DNA from: Paenibacillus sp. FSL H7-0331 | GTDB taxonomy: Bacteria; Bacillota; Bacilli; Paenibacillales; NBRC-103111 | Assembly: GCF_001956045.1 (NCBI RefSeq) | Contig: NZ_MRTH01000011.1 | Span: 206,863-270,862 of the forward strand | Length of the DNA: 64,000 nucleotides | Direction of reading: 5' to 3' | Shown: in pieces, positions 52,178 through 61,137 of the stretch | Layout of the letters: each line of letters opens with the position of its first letter | Position numbering within the stretch: the stretch's first letter is position 1 | The notes under the pieces: model-generated | What the model saw: only the letters and a program-made list of their open reading frames with translations | Told to the model about the DNA's origin: nothing | The model's database searches: none | Translations under genes and position numbers: made by a program

Positions 52178-53500
52178 ATAAGCCGAGTCACAGAAATCGA
52201 TAAGTCCCGTTTGCAGGTGTTTATGGCATTTCAAAAGGATCCGCTTCATCTGCTGGAGAGCACTCTCCATGACGGCGATATGGTTTACTTGGGCAATGGA
52301 CGCAAACGGCCAGCCTATATTGTGAATTCGCCAGAGTTTGTCCATGAGATTCTCGTCAGTAAGGACGCCTTTTTCGTTAAAGGACGATCTTCCTCGGTAT
52401 TGAGCAGAACGATAGGGGATGGACTTCTTACTTCAGAGCATGAGCGTCACCAGAAGCAGCGTCAGTATATGCAGCCTGTATTTTACAAGGAACGCATTCA
52501 GTCGTACGCCCAAATCGTACTCAGGGAAGCGGAAGCGTTCGCTAACCGGCTCACAGAAGGACAAACCATCTCCATCAGTGATATGATGATGCAGCTTACG
52601 TTGACGGTAATAGCCCAGACGATGTTTGCCACCGATCTGGAGGAACGCAAATCGGAGCTGGCTGCAGCGGTGAATGATACGATTGAGCGCTCTGCACGGA
52701 CTTTATTTTCACCCTTTATTATGCCGCTAGGTATGCCCACTCCGGGAAATATTGTGCATCGAAGAGCCATTCGTACGCTGGAGACGATGGTCTATGAGGT
52801 TATTAATGATGCCCAAATCCATCCCGACAAATATCAGTTAAGCCTGCTGGGCTTGCTGATGGATACGAAGGATACGAACGGTGAGGGCATACCGATAGAG
52901 GAAATGCGCAATCAAATGATGACCATGCTGCTGGCCGGACATGAGACAACCGCGAATTTGCTCACCTGGATTTGGTATTCACTGGGCGAGCACCCAGAGG
53001 TGGAGGCCAAATTTCACAAAGAGCTGGAGAGTGTTGAGCTGACCGTAGGCTCAGCTATGGAGCAGTACCGCAAGCTCACCTATAACAACCAAATCATTCA
53101 AGAGGCACTTCGTCTGTACCCACCAGCTTGGACCATATTGAGGGAAGCCGAACGTGAAGTGACGATGCTGGGTGAGACCTTTGCTCCGCACAGCTCCTTT
53201 CTAATCAGTCCCTATTCCATTCATCGAAATGGGAATGTATTTGAGGATCCGCTGGCGTTTCGTCCTGAACGATTCGCAGAGGGAGCAGGGTCTTGGCCGC
53301 GGTTTGCTTATTTTCCGTTTGGCGGGGGCTCGCGAAGCTGTATCGGCTCTAACTTCGCCATGATGGAAGCAACCCTGATATTGGCAGCAGTCGGCAAAAG
53401 ATTTCGCTTTCGTCGGACAGATTCGCTGCCGGTTCAGCCAGAGCCTCTCGTCTCGCTGCGTATCAAGGGCGGACTTAACATGGAGCCAATCAAGCAATAG
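52178..53500 (+). CDS. Cytochrome P450
   Basis: The protein (about 440 residues from this start) has all P450 marks: I-helix AGHETTA, ExxR in EALRLYPP, PERF, and the heme loop FPFGGGSRSCIG with the cysteine ligand. Redox partner domains are absent, so it needs a separate reductase. The start is uncertain: AAGGAGG at 52163-52169 is followed after eight bases by ATA in frame at 52178; no ATG/GTG/TTG is at that spacing. Upstream alternatives inside hisA are TTG 52109 and ATG 52133, without a ribosome site; a TTG at 52208 lies 38 bases after the site. The substrate is unknown. Confidence 0.88.
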   Translation: MSRVTEIDKSRLQVFMAFQKDPLHLLESTLHDGDMVYLGNGRKRPAYIVNSPEFVHEILVSKDAFFVKGRSSSVLSRTIGDGLLTSEHERHQKQRQYMQPVFYKERIQSYAQIVLREAEAFANRLTEGQTISISDMMMQLTLTVIAQTMFATDLEERKSELAAAVNDTIERSARTLFSPFIMPLGMPTPGNIVHRRAIRTLETMVYEVINDAQIHPDKYQLSLLGLLMDTKDTNGEGIPIEEMRNQMMTMLLAGHETTANLLTWIWYSLGEHPEVEAKFHKELESVELTVGSAMEQYRKLTYNNQIIQEALRLYPPAWTILREAEREVTMLGETFAPHSSFLISPYSIHRNGNVFEDPLAFRPERFAEGAGSWPRFAYFPFGGGSRSCIGSNFAMMEATLILAAVGKRFRFRRTDSLPVQPEPLVSLRIKGGLNMEPIKQ

Positions 53501-53554
53501 CAAAGCAGGCCAGGCATATCGACACTGACCTTGCTTGCTATTGCTATTTTTTTA
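53493..53554 (+). terminator. Terminator after the P450 gene
   Basis: AGCAATAGCAAAGCA pairs with TGCTTGCTATTGCT, a stem that starts in the last codons of the P450 and ends in a run of seven T residues. Repeat copy B begins right after the T-tract. Confidence 0.85.
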
Positions 53555-53555
53555 T

Positions 53556-53672
53556 AATATCAGAATTTATAAGTCTTCAGCAGAGCTGAATATTCTGATA
53601 TTGCAAGAAAAGCAACCTATTGGACACGAATGTATCTTCACCGAATAGGCTTCGATCAGAAGCTTTTCTTAT
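53556..53672. repeat. Double-hairpin intergenic repeat, copy B
   Basis: Hairpin 1 has a perfect 11-bp outer stem (AATATCAGAAT at 53556-53566 with ATTCTGATATT at 53592-53602) around TTCAGC-AGA-GCTGAA. Hairpin 2 runs from GCAAGAAAAGC at 53603 through CACGAATGTATC to AGCTTTTCTT at 53661-53670, with a perfect nine-base stem. The 3' end supplies the stop codon (TAA on the minus strand) of the PASTA gene. Confidence 0.85.
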
Positions 53673-55021
53673 TTCCCCACGTAAAAGGTAACCTCAGTGC
53701 CTTTTTCCACATTTTGATTCGCCGGAGGATCTTGTCTCATGACTTTACCTGCTGATGCTTCATTAGCCTCCAGGAAAAATTGATAACGCAAATTGTTTGC
53801 GAGAAGAAGTGCTTCCGCTTCTTTTAATGGCATATCCTTTAAATTCGGAACGACTACGATATCCCCTTCGTTGACCGGCTTTGGAGTGGCAGGTGCAGGC
53901 GTCGGAGTGGTCGGTTGTGGAGTCGGATTCGGAACAGCTGGTTTTTCGACAACCGCTGGCTGATTCGATGGCTGATCGGGTTTTCTAAGCAAATGTACAG
54001 TTAACATTTCTGCAATCAGTAGAACAAGAATGATAAGGCCTGCAAGAATCCACTTCTTTTTAGTTCCACTACGTCGTACAGCAGTCTCCAGTTCCTCAAA
54101 ATCGGATTGTGGTTGCTGTTGAACGGGTCTGGCTTGCTGTTGAGCGGGTTTTGCCTGGTATGGAGCCGATTTAGGTGGACTAATGATAGTATCCTGAAAC
54201 GAACGGCTTTGAAATTGCTCCTGAGGCGATTGAACCGCGGCCATTTTCTTCGTCAGATCAGGATCGGGTGGAATAGGCGGGATCAGCTTTTTTTCGGAAA
54301 GAGTCCGTTCCATATCCAGATGTTCAGGATACGTTAGCAGCATTTGATCAAGGCCTTTCAGCAGCACCGTCAAGCTCTTGCGATCGAGAACGGCAGCACG
54401 AATCCATTTGATTATGACCTCTTTTTCGTCCACAGGCATTTTGCCTAAAGCATCTACGAGCAGCAGCCCCATAGCCTCCACATTAGCGGGAATAATAGAA
54501 GTTTTTGCGATCAACTGATACAGCAAACGCCCCAATCCTCCGGCTTCACTCCAGAGCGGATCTTCGTTGCTCCAATAGTTAATAATGATAGGCTGATTCG
54601 CGCCTTGAATCCAAATGTTGTTGGCATGAACCGAAAAGCCAGAGATGCCATCCTTGGCCGCATCCTGCATACTTTGCCCAAGAGTGCGAATGAGAACAAG
54701 TATTTCATATACACTTAAGGAATGTGATTCAAGCTCCTCTTCCAAGAAATAGCCGAGCTCAGGCTTCAGTACAATCATAATCGAATGTGAATCGAGTTCA
54801 ATATCCCAGACATGCATAAAGCGGTCTTCCGGCAGCTGCGAGCCATCCTTGATCGATTGAATCACATCCAGACGCGGACCTTCGCTCTCATTAAATTCCG
54901 AAATATAGAGCATCACATCTCGATGCAGAATGGAATCACGGCCTTTATATAAATTCCCTGAGGATTGTTTTTGTAGCTGCTGTTCTTTGTTATAACGTTT
55001 ATAGGTATGGGTATCCATCAT
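53669..55021 (-). CDS. Pseudokinase-like protein with membrane helix and one PASTA domain
   Basis: The 450-residue protein has a protein-kinase-like N-terminal domain (about 10-230) without the catalytic marks: the HRD loop is read as FSVHANNIWI and no DFG follows, so it looks like a pseudokinase. A Pro/Gln linker, a membrane helix (about 319-340, ILAGLIILVLLIAEML), a Pro/Thr-rich stalk and one PASTA domain (about 385-450) follow. PASTA domains bind peptidoglycan fragments or lipid II. The start follows GGAGGCGCT. The protein may report cell-wall state through a non-enzymatic signal. Confidence 0.75.
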   Translation of the reverse strand: MMDTHTYKRYNKEQQLQKQSSGNLYKGRDSILHRDVMLYISEFNESEGPRLDVIQSIKDGSQLPEDRFMHVWDIELDSHSIMIVLKPELGYFLEEELESHSLSVYEILVLIRTLGQSMQDAAKDGISGFSVHANNIWIQGANQPIIINYWSNEDPLWSEAGGLGRLLYQLIAKTSIIPANVEAMGLLLVDALGKMPVDEKEVIIKWIRAAVLDRKSLTVLLKGLDQMLLTYPEHLDMERTLSEKKLIPPIPPDPDLTKKMAAVQSPQEQFQSRSFQDTIISPPKSAPYQAKPAQQQARPVQQQPQSDFEELETAVRRSGTKKKWILAGLIILVLLIAEMLTVHLLRKPDQPSNQPAVVEKPAVPNPTPQPTTPTPAPATPKPVNEGDIVVVPNLKDMPLKEAEALLLANNLRYQFFLEANEASAGKVMRQDPPANQNVEKGTEVTFYVGK

Positions 55022-55148
55022 AGCGCCTCCTGCTATTCACAATATTCGTAAGCAATCTCTATTTTGTGAATGATTTTGTTCCTTGAGGGTTAATAGTAGT
55101 AATAATAGTATAACATGCTTGCTGATTACAAACAGGAGGGGATTAAAA

Positions 55149-55991
55149 ATGGCATTTTGGTCAATAAATACGTTTAGTCTGGAAAGTGAGCTTGGAACTT
55201 TAACCTTGACAGAATGGGACGAAGCTGGCAAGCAGCTTAGGACAAAGGTTAAGCCACAGCCAGAAGTCTTGTCGCTGCTGAATCTGCCTGCCACATTGAA
55301 AGAAAAAGGATATACCGCTGCAGAGATTAGCTATTCGCAATTTCCGCAAACGGATACGCTGTATGTTGAACAATTAAGAACCGCGTTTCAGCAGGCAGGT
55401 GTAGACTTCGCTTCGCTGCTGCTCGACTATGCGGATCTGTCGTCGGTCGATCCTGTCCGCCGCGCGGCTGATCTCGAATGGTGCCGAATATGGCTGGACA
55501 TTGCGGCCAAAGCAGGGGCCCACCGAGTTCGTATTGCGGCCGGTGAATCATCTGCCGATGATGAAGCAGCGCTTAAACGCTCCGCCGAAGGCTTTGTGGA
55601 GCTGTCCAACTATGCGGCAGGGCTGGGAATCCGGATCATGACCGAAAATTTGGATGAGCTGCTGTCAACCTCTGAGAACTGCCGTTATTTCCTCGATTTG
55701 TGCGATGCCAAGGTTGGCTTTACGGCAGACTTCGGCAACTTCGAGCAGGACAAATATCAGCAGCTTGCTGATGTATTGCCACTTGCCGAGACTGTACACG
55801 TCAAAGCGGCCCTTAATGATAACGGTACGATCGATACGGCAGATTTTCGCCGCTGCATGAAGCTGCTGGTAGATACGGGATTCCGTGGTCCACTGTCACT
55901 TACTTATCTGGGCGATGGCGAGCCCTGGGAGCATCTGGATCAGATGCGTACACTTGCAGAAGAACTTATCCATCCTCCTGTTCAAGCATGA
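55149..55991 (+). CDS. Xylose-isomerase-like TIM-barrel sugar epimerase/isomerase
   Basis: The 280-residue protein is a TIM barrel of the AP-endonuclease-2/sugar-isomerase family: a Glu in IMTENLDEL, a conserved strand in VGFTADFGNF and a C-terminal ETVHVKAAL segment lie at metal-site positions. The ATG at 55149 has AGGAGGGG upstream. It is divergent from the PASTA gene and precedes the HAD phosphatase gene by 90 bases. Substrate unknown. Confidence 0.78.
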   Translation: MAFWSINTFSLESELGTLTLTEWDEAGKQLRTKVKPQPEVLSLLNLPATLKEKGYTAAEISYSQFPQTDTLYVEQLRTAFQQAGVDFASLLLDYADLSSVDPVRRAADLEWCRIWLDIAAKAGAHRVRIAAGESSADDEAALKRSAEGFVELSNYAAGLGIRIMTENLDELLSTSENCRYFLDLCDAKVGFTADFGNFEQDKYQQLADVLPLAETVHVKAALNDNGTIDTADFRRCMKLLVDTGFRGPLSLTYLGDGEPWEHLDQMRTLAEELIHPPVQA

Positions 55992-56081
55992 GCTTAATCT
56001 ATCGTTCCTGACAAGCGACATCTCTGCTATAATAAGATCAGCTTATAGATATAAGCCTTATAGATAGGTGAGGTGGCAGAG

Positions 56082-56858
56082 ATGATCAAGCTTGTAGCAT
56101 TTGATGTGGATGGAACTTTGAGGGACCGGGATTATTTGCCCGAATCGACCCGTTTGGCGCTTCAGCGTTTACAAGAGCAAGGCATAATTATTACCTTATG
56201 TACAGGTCGTAGTGAGTACGAAATGGCTTCGCTGCGCGAGGAGCTTGGTATCGATTGGGCTATTACCTGCAATGGCACACACATAGGTTATCGAGGAGAA
56301 ACTGTCTTCGGCAGTGCCTTCACCAAAGATACCGTACGCGAGTGGCTTGAGCAGGCTGACCGTTTGAACCAAACGCTTCTGTTGTATGGCTCAGAGAAAA
56401 TGTTTACCAATCGTCAGGATGCTCCCTATTTTCTGCAGGCTCAGCAGGAGATCGGCTTCATGAATCCAATCCTGTTGGAAGCTAATCAGGATGTGCCTGA
56501 TATTTATCAATGCATTGTATTTTGTAACGAGCAGGATGAGTCCCTCTATGTGGGTGAAGAACGTAACACCTATTATATGCACCGCTGGCGTCCCTGGGCA
56601 CTCGACATTAATCCAGGTGGCATGAATAAAGCAATCGGCTTGCAAAGGCTGCTTGACCATCTGGGTATTTCCACGAATGAAGCTGCAGCTTTTGGCGATG
56701 GGCTTAACGATTGGGAAATGATTGAGGAAGTCGGCCTTGGTATCGTTATGGGTAATGCTGATGATACCTTGAAGCAAAAAACAAGCTTCGTCACTCGCTC
56801 ACTGCGTGAAGACGGTATCGCTTACGCCGTGGACAAATGGATTTTGCAGCTAACTTAG
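56082..56858 (+). CDS. HAD-superfamily (Cof-type) phosphatase
   Basis: The 258-residue protein has motif I VAFDVDGTL, motif II LCTGRS, and motif IV FGDGLNDWEM, with a C2-type cap between II and III. Cof-like enzymes dephosphorylate sugar phosphates and flavin precursors. The start at 56082 is taken because GAGGTGGCAGAG precedes it; GTG at 56073 is part of that site. It sits between two gene groups of sugar metabolism and may act on a sugar phosphate. Confidence 0.85.
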   Translation: MIKLVAFDVDGTLRDRDYLPESTRLALQRLQEQGIIITLCTGRSEYEMASLREELGIDWAITCNGTHIGYRGETVFGSAFTKDTVREWLEQADRLNQTLLLYGSEKMFTNRQDAPYFLQAQQEIGFMNPILLEANQDVPDIYQCIVFCNEQDESLYVGEERNTYYMHRWRPWALDINPGGMNKAIGLQRLLDHLGISTNEAAAFGDGLNDWEMIEEVGLGIVMGNADDTLKQKTSFVTRSLREDGIAYAVDKWILQLT

Positions 56859-56889
56859 ACTCATGATTTTTCGCAAGCCTTACTTTTAC

Positions 56890-57753
56890 TTACATATGCT
56901 TGCGGTACGTATTTGGGGCAACGCCCACGTATTGCTTGAATAGGCGTGAGAAATAAAAGACGTCTGTATAACCCAATTGATGAGCAATTTCCTTGATGGA
57001 CAGCTCAGAATTAATCAAAATATTTTTGGCTTCAGCAATTTTTAAACGATGAACATATTCATTAAACGGATAACCTGTATATTCAGATACGTTGCGGCGC
57101 AGTGTGGATACGGAGATGTGGTGCCGCTTCGCTATTTTGTCAGCATCAATCGGTTCGTTAAGAAAATTTGAAATATCGTCCATGATCGGGATCATTTTAT
57201 GCATCCTGTTGCTCTCCGGTTGTTCGTTAGCGTTCAAGATGAACTCGTACAGCATCGATTCAAGCAGCAGGGATGCCCGATCTATACTTGCTGGAACACC
57301 GCTTTCCATCAACAAAAAGATTCGTTCAATTTTATTGTATTGGGCGTCATCTGTACCTACTCGCAGTACCTTATCCCGCTTAATTCCCCAATGCTCGATC
57401 CATTCCTGAATGCGAGTACCTTCAATTGTAAAATAAAACTCATCCCAATACCCGTTACGATCAGGACCATAATGAAATTCGGCGCCCGGGTAGAACCAGA
57501 ACAAGCTTCCCTGCTCAACAGGCTGCCGGACTCCATCGTTCACCTGATAGCTTCCTTTACCCCCAGTAATATAAACAATCGCCCATTTACTGAAAGTGGC
57601 CTGCTGTCTAATCATCGTTCTTCCAGGAAGATGACCGACATTGGTTATTCTCAGAGATTGAACATACAGCTTACTTGAATCGACTTTGCAGTCAATGGTC
57701 CGAAGTGGCTGTGGACTGATCATATAATCCATGAATCGTGTCACTTTGTGCAT
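56890..57753 (-). CDS. AraC-family regulator with cupin-type sensor domain
   Basis: The 287-residue protein has a beta-rich N-terminal sensor (about 20-150, with FWFYPGAEFHYG) and two C-terminal helix-turn-helix motifs (about 190-287): DADKIAKRHHISVSTLRRNV and IKEIAHQLGYTDVFYFSRLFKQ (each segment given separately). The P-loop of the AraC signature (FSRLFKQYVGVAPNTYRK, split) is present. It is divergent from the Gfo/Idh gene and 76 bases from it, so it probably controls that operon in response to a sugar or polyol. Confidence 0.87.
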   Translation of the reverse strand: MHKVTRFMDYMISPQPLRTIDCKVDSSKLYVQSLRITNVGHLPGRTMIRQQATFSKWAIVYITGGKGSYQVNDGVRQPVEQGSLFWFYPGAEFHYGPDRNGYWDEFYFTIEGTRIQEWIEHWGIKRDKVLRVGTDDAQYNKIERIFLLMESGVPASIDRASLLLESMLYEFILNANEQPESNRMHKMIPIMDDISNFLNEPIDADKIAKRHHISVSTLRRNVSEYTGYPFNEYVHRLKIAEAKNILINSELSIKEIAHQLGYTDVFYFSRLFKQYVGVAPNTYRKHM

Positions 57754-57829
57754 TCACTCCATCTCGGCTCCATGGTATGGTTGTTAGGTATTCATCCTAT
57801 TGTAACATACATTGGAGGCAGCTGACGCC

Positions 57830-58888
57830 ATGTCTAAATTGAAAATTGCCGTTATCGGTGCCGGATCGATTTCCGAGGCCCATTTGACCGCATATTCCGT
57901 ACACCCGGAAGTCGAATTAATCGCAATCTGTGATTTGAATGAAACGAGAGCACAGGAAAAGGCAGAACGTTATGGTGCGGGTACTACGTATACGAATTAT
58001 TTGGAGCTACTGCAAAATCCCGATATTGAGGCAGTCAGTATTTGTACCTGGAATCACATGCACGCGAAGATTGCGATTGCGGCTCTGGAAGCGGGGAAAC
58101 ATGTGTTATGTGAAAAGCCGCTTTGCAAGACGGTAGAAGAAGCGCTGAATGTGCAAAAGGCAGTTCATGATTCTGGCAAGGTACTTCAGGTCGGTTATGT
58201 CAGACGTTATGGTACGAATGTACAGACTCTGCGTAAATTTGTGGACGCCGGGCAATTGGGTGAAATCTATTATGCAAAAGCTTCCTGCTTGCGTCGACTT
58301 GGTAATCCTGGCGGCTGGTTCTCGGATAGTGAACGCTCTGGTGGTGGACCGCTGATCGATCTTGGTGTGCATGTGATCGATTTATGCTGGTATCTGATGG
58401 GCAAGCCGAAGGTGAAGTCGGTTAGCGGCAATACATACCGTAAGCTTGGAAACCGTGCGCATATTGACAATTTATCCTATTACAAGGCAGCTGATTTCAA
58501 TGCTGAGCATAATGATGTAGAGGATCTCGCAAATGCTCTGATCCGATTCGACAACGGGGCGTCGTTAATGGTGGATGTCAGCTTTACGCTGCATGCCCGC
58601 AAGGATGAACTCGCTGTTAAACTGTACGGAGATAAGGGTGGAGCAGAGATCGAGCCTGAGCTTCAGATCATATCCGAACAGCAGAATACGATTATCAATA
58701 TAACTCCACAGATCGATCATCCCAGCTTTCAATTCCAGCCCGGCTTTAATGCGGAGATTGCTCATTTTGTTGATTGCTGCCGCGGCCGCACGGAAACGTT
58801 ATGTCCAGTAGAGGATGGCGTCGAAATGATTAAAATATTAACTGCAATCTATCAATCCGCAGCCGAAGGTAAGGAAATACAGTTTTAA
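57830..58888 (+). CDS. Gfo/Idh/MocA family oxidoreductase
   Basis: The 352-residue enzyme has the N-terminal Rossmann motif VIGAGSISEAH, the conserved EKPLCKT (catalytic Lys) and a C-terminal alpha/beta domain with DLGVHVIDLCWYLMG, which holds the conserved Asp/His. It oxidises or reduces a sugar or inositol with NAD(P). The ATG at 57830 was chosen because GGAGG lies 11 bases upstream; TTG 57812 overlaps the site. Two TIM-barrel isomerases follow at 37 and 17 bases, suggesting one operon under the divergent AraC regulator. Confidence 0.88.
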   Translation: MSKLKIAVIGAGSISEAHLTAYSVHPEVELIAICDLNETRAQEKAERYGAGTTYTNYLELLQNPDIEAVSICTWNHMHAKIAIAALEAGKHVLCEKPLCKTVEEALNVQKAVHDSGKVLQVGYVRRYGTNVQTLRKFVDAGQLGEIYYAKASCLRRLGNPGGWFSDSERSGGGPLIDLGVHVIDLCWYLMGKPKVKSVSGNTYRKLGNRAHIDNLSYYKAADFNAEHNDVEDLANALIRFDNGASLMVDVSFTLHARKDELAVKLYGDKGGAEIEPELQIISEQQNTIINITPQIDHPSFQFQPGFNAEIAHFVDCCRGRTETLCPVEDGVEMIKILTAIYQSAAEGKEIQF

Positions 58889-58925
58889 AATAATTGAAAA
58901 ACAGATGAGGGAGGAGTTTCCGGGT

Positions 58926-59801
58926 ATGAAGCTTACGAATAAAGTCGGAGTCATCGTCGATAGCTTTGGGATCGGTGTTCGTGAAGGATTAAAGAAAGCG
59001 CGGGAGGTTGGTGCGGATGGCGTGCAGATCTACGCGGTTTCTGGTGAGATGGATCCAGCGGGCTTATCAGCGCAGGCTCGACGTGAGCTCAAAAGCTATA
59101 TCGATTCATTAGGTTTGGAAATCTCAGCGTTATGTGGAGATCTGGGAGGCCATGGCTTTCAGGATGCAGCGGCGAATCCTGTTAAGATCGAGCAATCGAA
59201 ACGGATTCTCGATCTGGCGCTTGAGCTTGGAACGAATATAGTGACTACTCACATCGGGATTGTGCCTGAGGATCCGAATGATCGGATTTATGCGGCCATG
59301 CAGTCCGCTTGCGAGGAGCTAAGCAGCTATGCGCATGGGATGAATGCCTATTTTGCTATTGAGACAGGTCCGGAGCCTGCGGCCAGATTAAAGACTTTTC
59401 TGGATTCGCTAACACAAAACGGGGTTTCTGTCAATTTTGATCCGGCCAACATGGTGATGGTGACTGGAGATGATCCCGTTCAGGGAGTTGTGCTGCTGAA
59501 GGATTATATCGTGCATACGCATGTGAAGGACGGAATCAGGGTTCGGGAAATCGATCCGAAGGAAGTATACGGGTATCTGGGTTACAGCCAAATGACACAT
59601 GAGCATATCGCCCAATTGGCAGCGTCCGGCAAAGCCTTTGAGGAAGTTCCATTAGGAGAAGGACAAGTCAAGTTCGCGGAATATTTTCAAGCGCTGCAGC
59701 AAATCGGATATACAGGTTATTTGACTATAGAGCGTGAAGTGGGCGACCAGCCCGAGGTGGATATTCGCAAAGCAGTCACTTTTATTCGTAATTATCAATA
59801 G
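58926..59801 (+). CDS. Sugar phosphate isomerase/epimerase-like TIM barrel (first of operon)
   Basis: The 291-residue protein shows the AP-endonuclease-2 TIM-barrel order: GADGVQIYAVSG, ALCGDLGGHG, NIVTTHIGI, YFAIETGPEPAA and VHTHVKDG, with Glu, His and Asp at metal positions. The start at 58926 follows GAGGAG; ATG 58905 overlaps the site. It is in the operon with the Gfo/Idh enzyme. In inositol pathways an IolE/IolH-like enzyme is of this type, but no specific motif settles it. Confidence 0.8.
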   Translation: MKLTNKVGVIVDSFGIGVREGLKKAREVGADGVQIYAVSGEMDPAGLSAQARRELKSYIDSLGLEISALCGDLGGHGFQDAAANPVKIEQSKRILDLALELGTNIVTTHIGIVPEDPNDRIYAAMQSACEELSSYAHGMNAYFAIETGPEPAARLKTFLDSLTQNGVSVNFDPANMVMVTGDDPVQGVVLLKDYIVHTHVKDGIRVREIDPKEVYGYLGYSQMTHEHIAQLAASGKAFEEVPLGEGQVKFAEYFQALQQIGYTGYLTIEREVGDQPEVDIRKAVTFIRNYQ

Positions 59802-59818
59802 ACAGGAGGCACGTATAG

Positions 59819-60658
59819 ATGAAGATAGCATTAAGCGCATGGAGCTGCCATCAGAGCTTTTATGATAAAACGTGGACGAACGCCGATTTCATCGATTATG
59901 CTGCATCAACAGGTGCAGATGGTGTGGAGCTTCTCAGTATGTTCTGGAATTCGGATACAGATATTGAACCCGTGCAAGAGGCACTCAGACGCAATGGCTT
60001 GGAGTTGGCCTGCTTTGGGGCTAGCAATAATCTGGCGCAAATCGATGAGGAGAAGCGCAAGGAGCAGGTTCAAGATATTTACTCAAGCGTCGATATGGCT
60101 GTACTGCTGGGAGCGAAGGTTGTACGTGTGTTCTCAGGTGATAAGTCGGGAGACATGACCTTCGAGCAAGCCAAGGATTGGATACTGGATGGCTTGAGAG
60201 AGGCTGCAGCTTATGCTGGAACCAAGGGAGTTACGCTATGCCTTGAAAATCATGGCCTGTTTGCCGGTAAGGTTGAACAGGTATCCAAAATCATAGCTGA
60301 GGTCGGTTCCCCATATTTGCGTCAAACCTTTGATACGGGGAACTTTCTTCTGGTAGACGAGCAGCCGAATGGAGCTATTGTCGAACTGATTGATTTGGTA
60401 TCACATGTTCATTTGAAGGATTTCAAGAAAATTACGGATAGTGAGCATAAGGGCAGAACGTATACTTCGCTTAGTGGAGACGTGTATGCCGGTCAGGTTC
60501 CCGGAGAAGGGGACGTCGATCTACCATTTGTGTTATCCAGTTTGAAACGTGCTGGTTATACGGGCTGGTTGTCTGTCGAGTATGAAGGGAACGAGGATCA
60601 GAAGCAGGCATCGGCACGCTCGATCAGCAATTTGGCTAAGCTGCTGGAACAATTGTAA
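59819..60658 (+). CDS. Sugar phosphate isomerase/epimerase-like TIM barrel (second of operon)
   Basis: The 279-residue protein is a paralogous TIM barrel with GADGVELLSMFW, VVRVFSGD, TLCLENHGLFAG, TFDTGNF and HVHLKDFKK, giving Glu, Asp and His at the usual divalent-metal site. It starts 17 bases after the previous gene behind AGGAGG. It completes the four-gene unit of AraC-controlled sugar or polyol metabolism. A terminator follows. Confidence 0.82.
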   Translation: MKIALSAWSCHQSFYDKTWTNADFIDYAASTGADGVELLSMFWNSDTDIEPVQEALRRNGLELACFGASNNLAQIDEEKRKEQVQDIYSSVDMAVLLGAKVVRVFSGDKSGDMTFEQAKDWILDGLREAAAYAGTKGVTLCLENHGLFAGKVEQVSKIIAEVGSPYLRQTFDTGNFLLVDEQPNGAIVELIDLVSHVHLKDFKKITDSEHKGRTYTSLSGDVYAGQVPGEGDVDLPFVLSSLKRAGYTGWLSVEYEGNEDQKQASARSISNLAKLLEQL

Positions 60659-60681
60659 AACCACTAAAGGACTTTTCATTA

Positions 60682-60716
60682 GGGATCTCACCGTTAAAGG
60701 GTGGGATCCTATTTCT
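60682..60716 (+). terminator. Terminator after the TIM-barrel operon
   Basis: GGATCTCACC pairs with GGTGGGATCC with one G-T pair and loop GTTAAAG, followed by TATTTCT. Weak T-run. Confidence 0.6.
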
Positions 60717-60831
60717 CATGAGTTTCAGCAATATGCGAATTGTCCCCGCACTTTGAAGATGGGATAAGGCCGATCGGTCCGTCTGTTATCCGAGATTTAT
60801 AAGAAATCAGCTTAAACCAAGTTGCTGGAAG

Positions 60832-61137
60832 TTAAAGCAAGAAGTCATATTTTCTTTTACCGTGGAGTATTCTTCGAATTTCCACGAACTCATTATTAAA
60901 CACATAGAATACAATATATGTTTCAACAATTAACATTCTGTATTTCAGGGATTGAAGTCTAATATCATTAGGAATAGAACCGCTATGGGGAAACAACTCT
61001 AAGACAGATATTGCTTCATCGAATTTGTTTGCCATTGATATTGCAGCAGTTGGATTATCAAGCATTATATACTGAATGATATCGATGATATCTTGTTCAG
61101 CAATTGGCAAATACTCGATATTATATCTCTTTTCCAC
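60832..61137 (-). CDS. RelE/ParE family toxin
   Basis: The 101-residue protein has the ParE/RelE fold pattern: YLPIAEQDIIDIIQYI, DEAISVLELFPHSG, LKYRMLIVETYIVFYVF and VEIRRILHGKRKY. It overlaps the antitoxin by 17 bases and is downstream of it, as usual. Residues such as R and Y in the last strand are consistent with an active toxin. Such toxins cut mRNA on the ribosome or inhibit gyrase; which applies here is not visible. Confidence 0.85.
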   Translation of the reverse strand: MEKRYNIEYLPIAEQDIIDIIQYIMLDNPTAAISMANKFDEAISVLELFPHSGSIPNDIRLQSLKYRMLIVETYIVFYVFNNEFVEIRRILHGKRKYDFLL

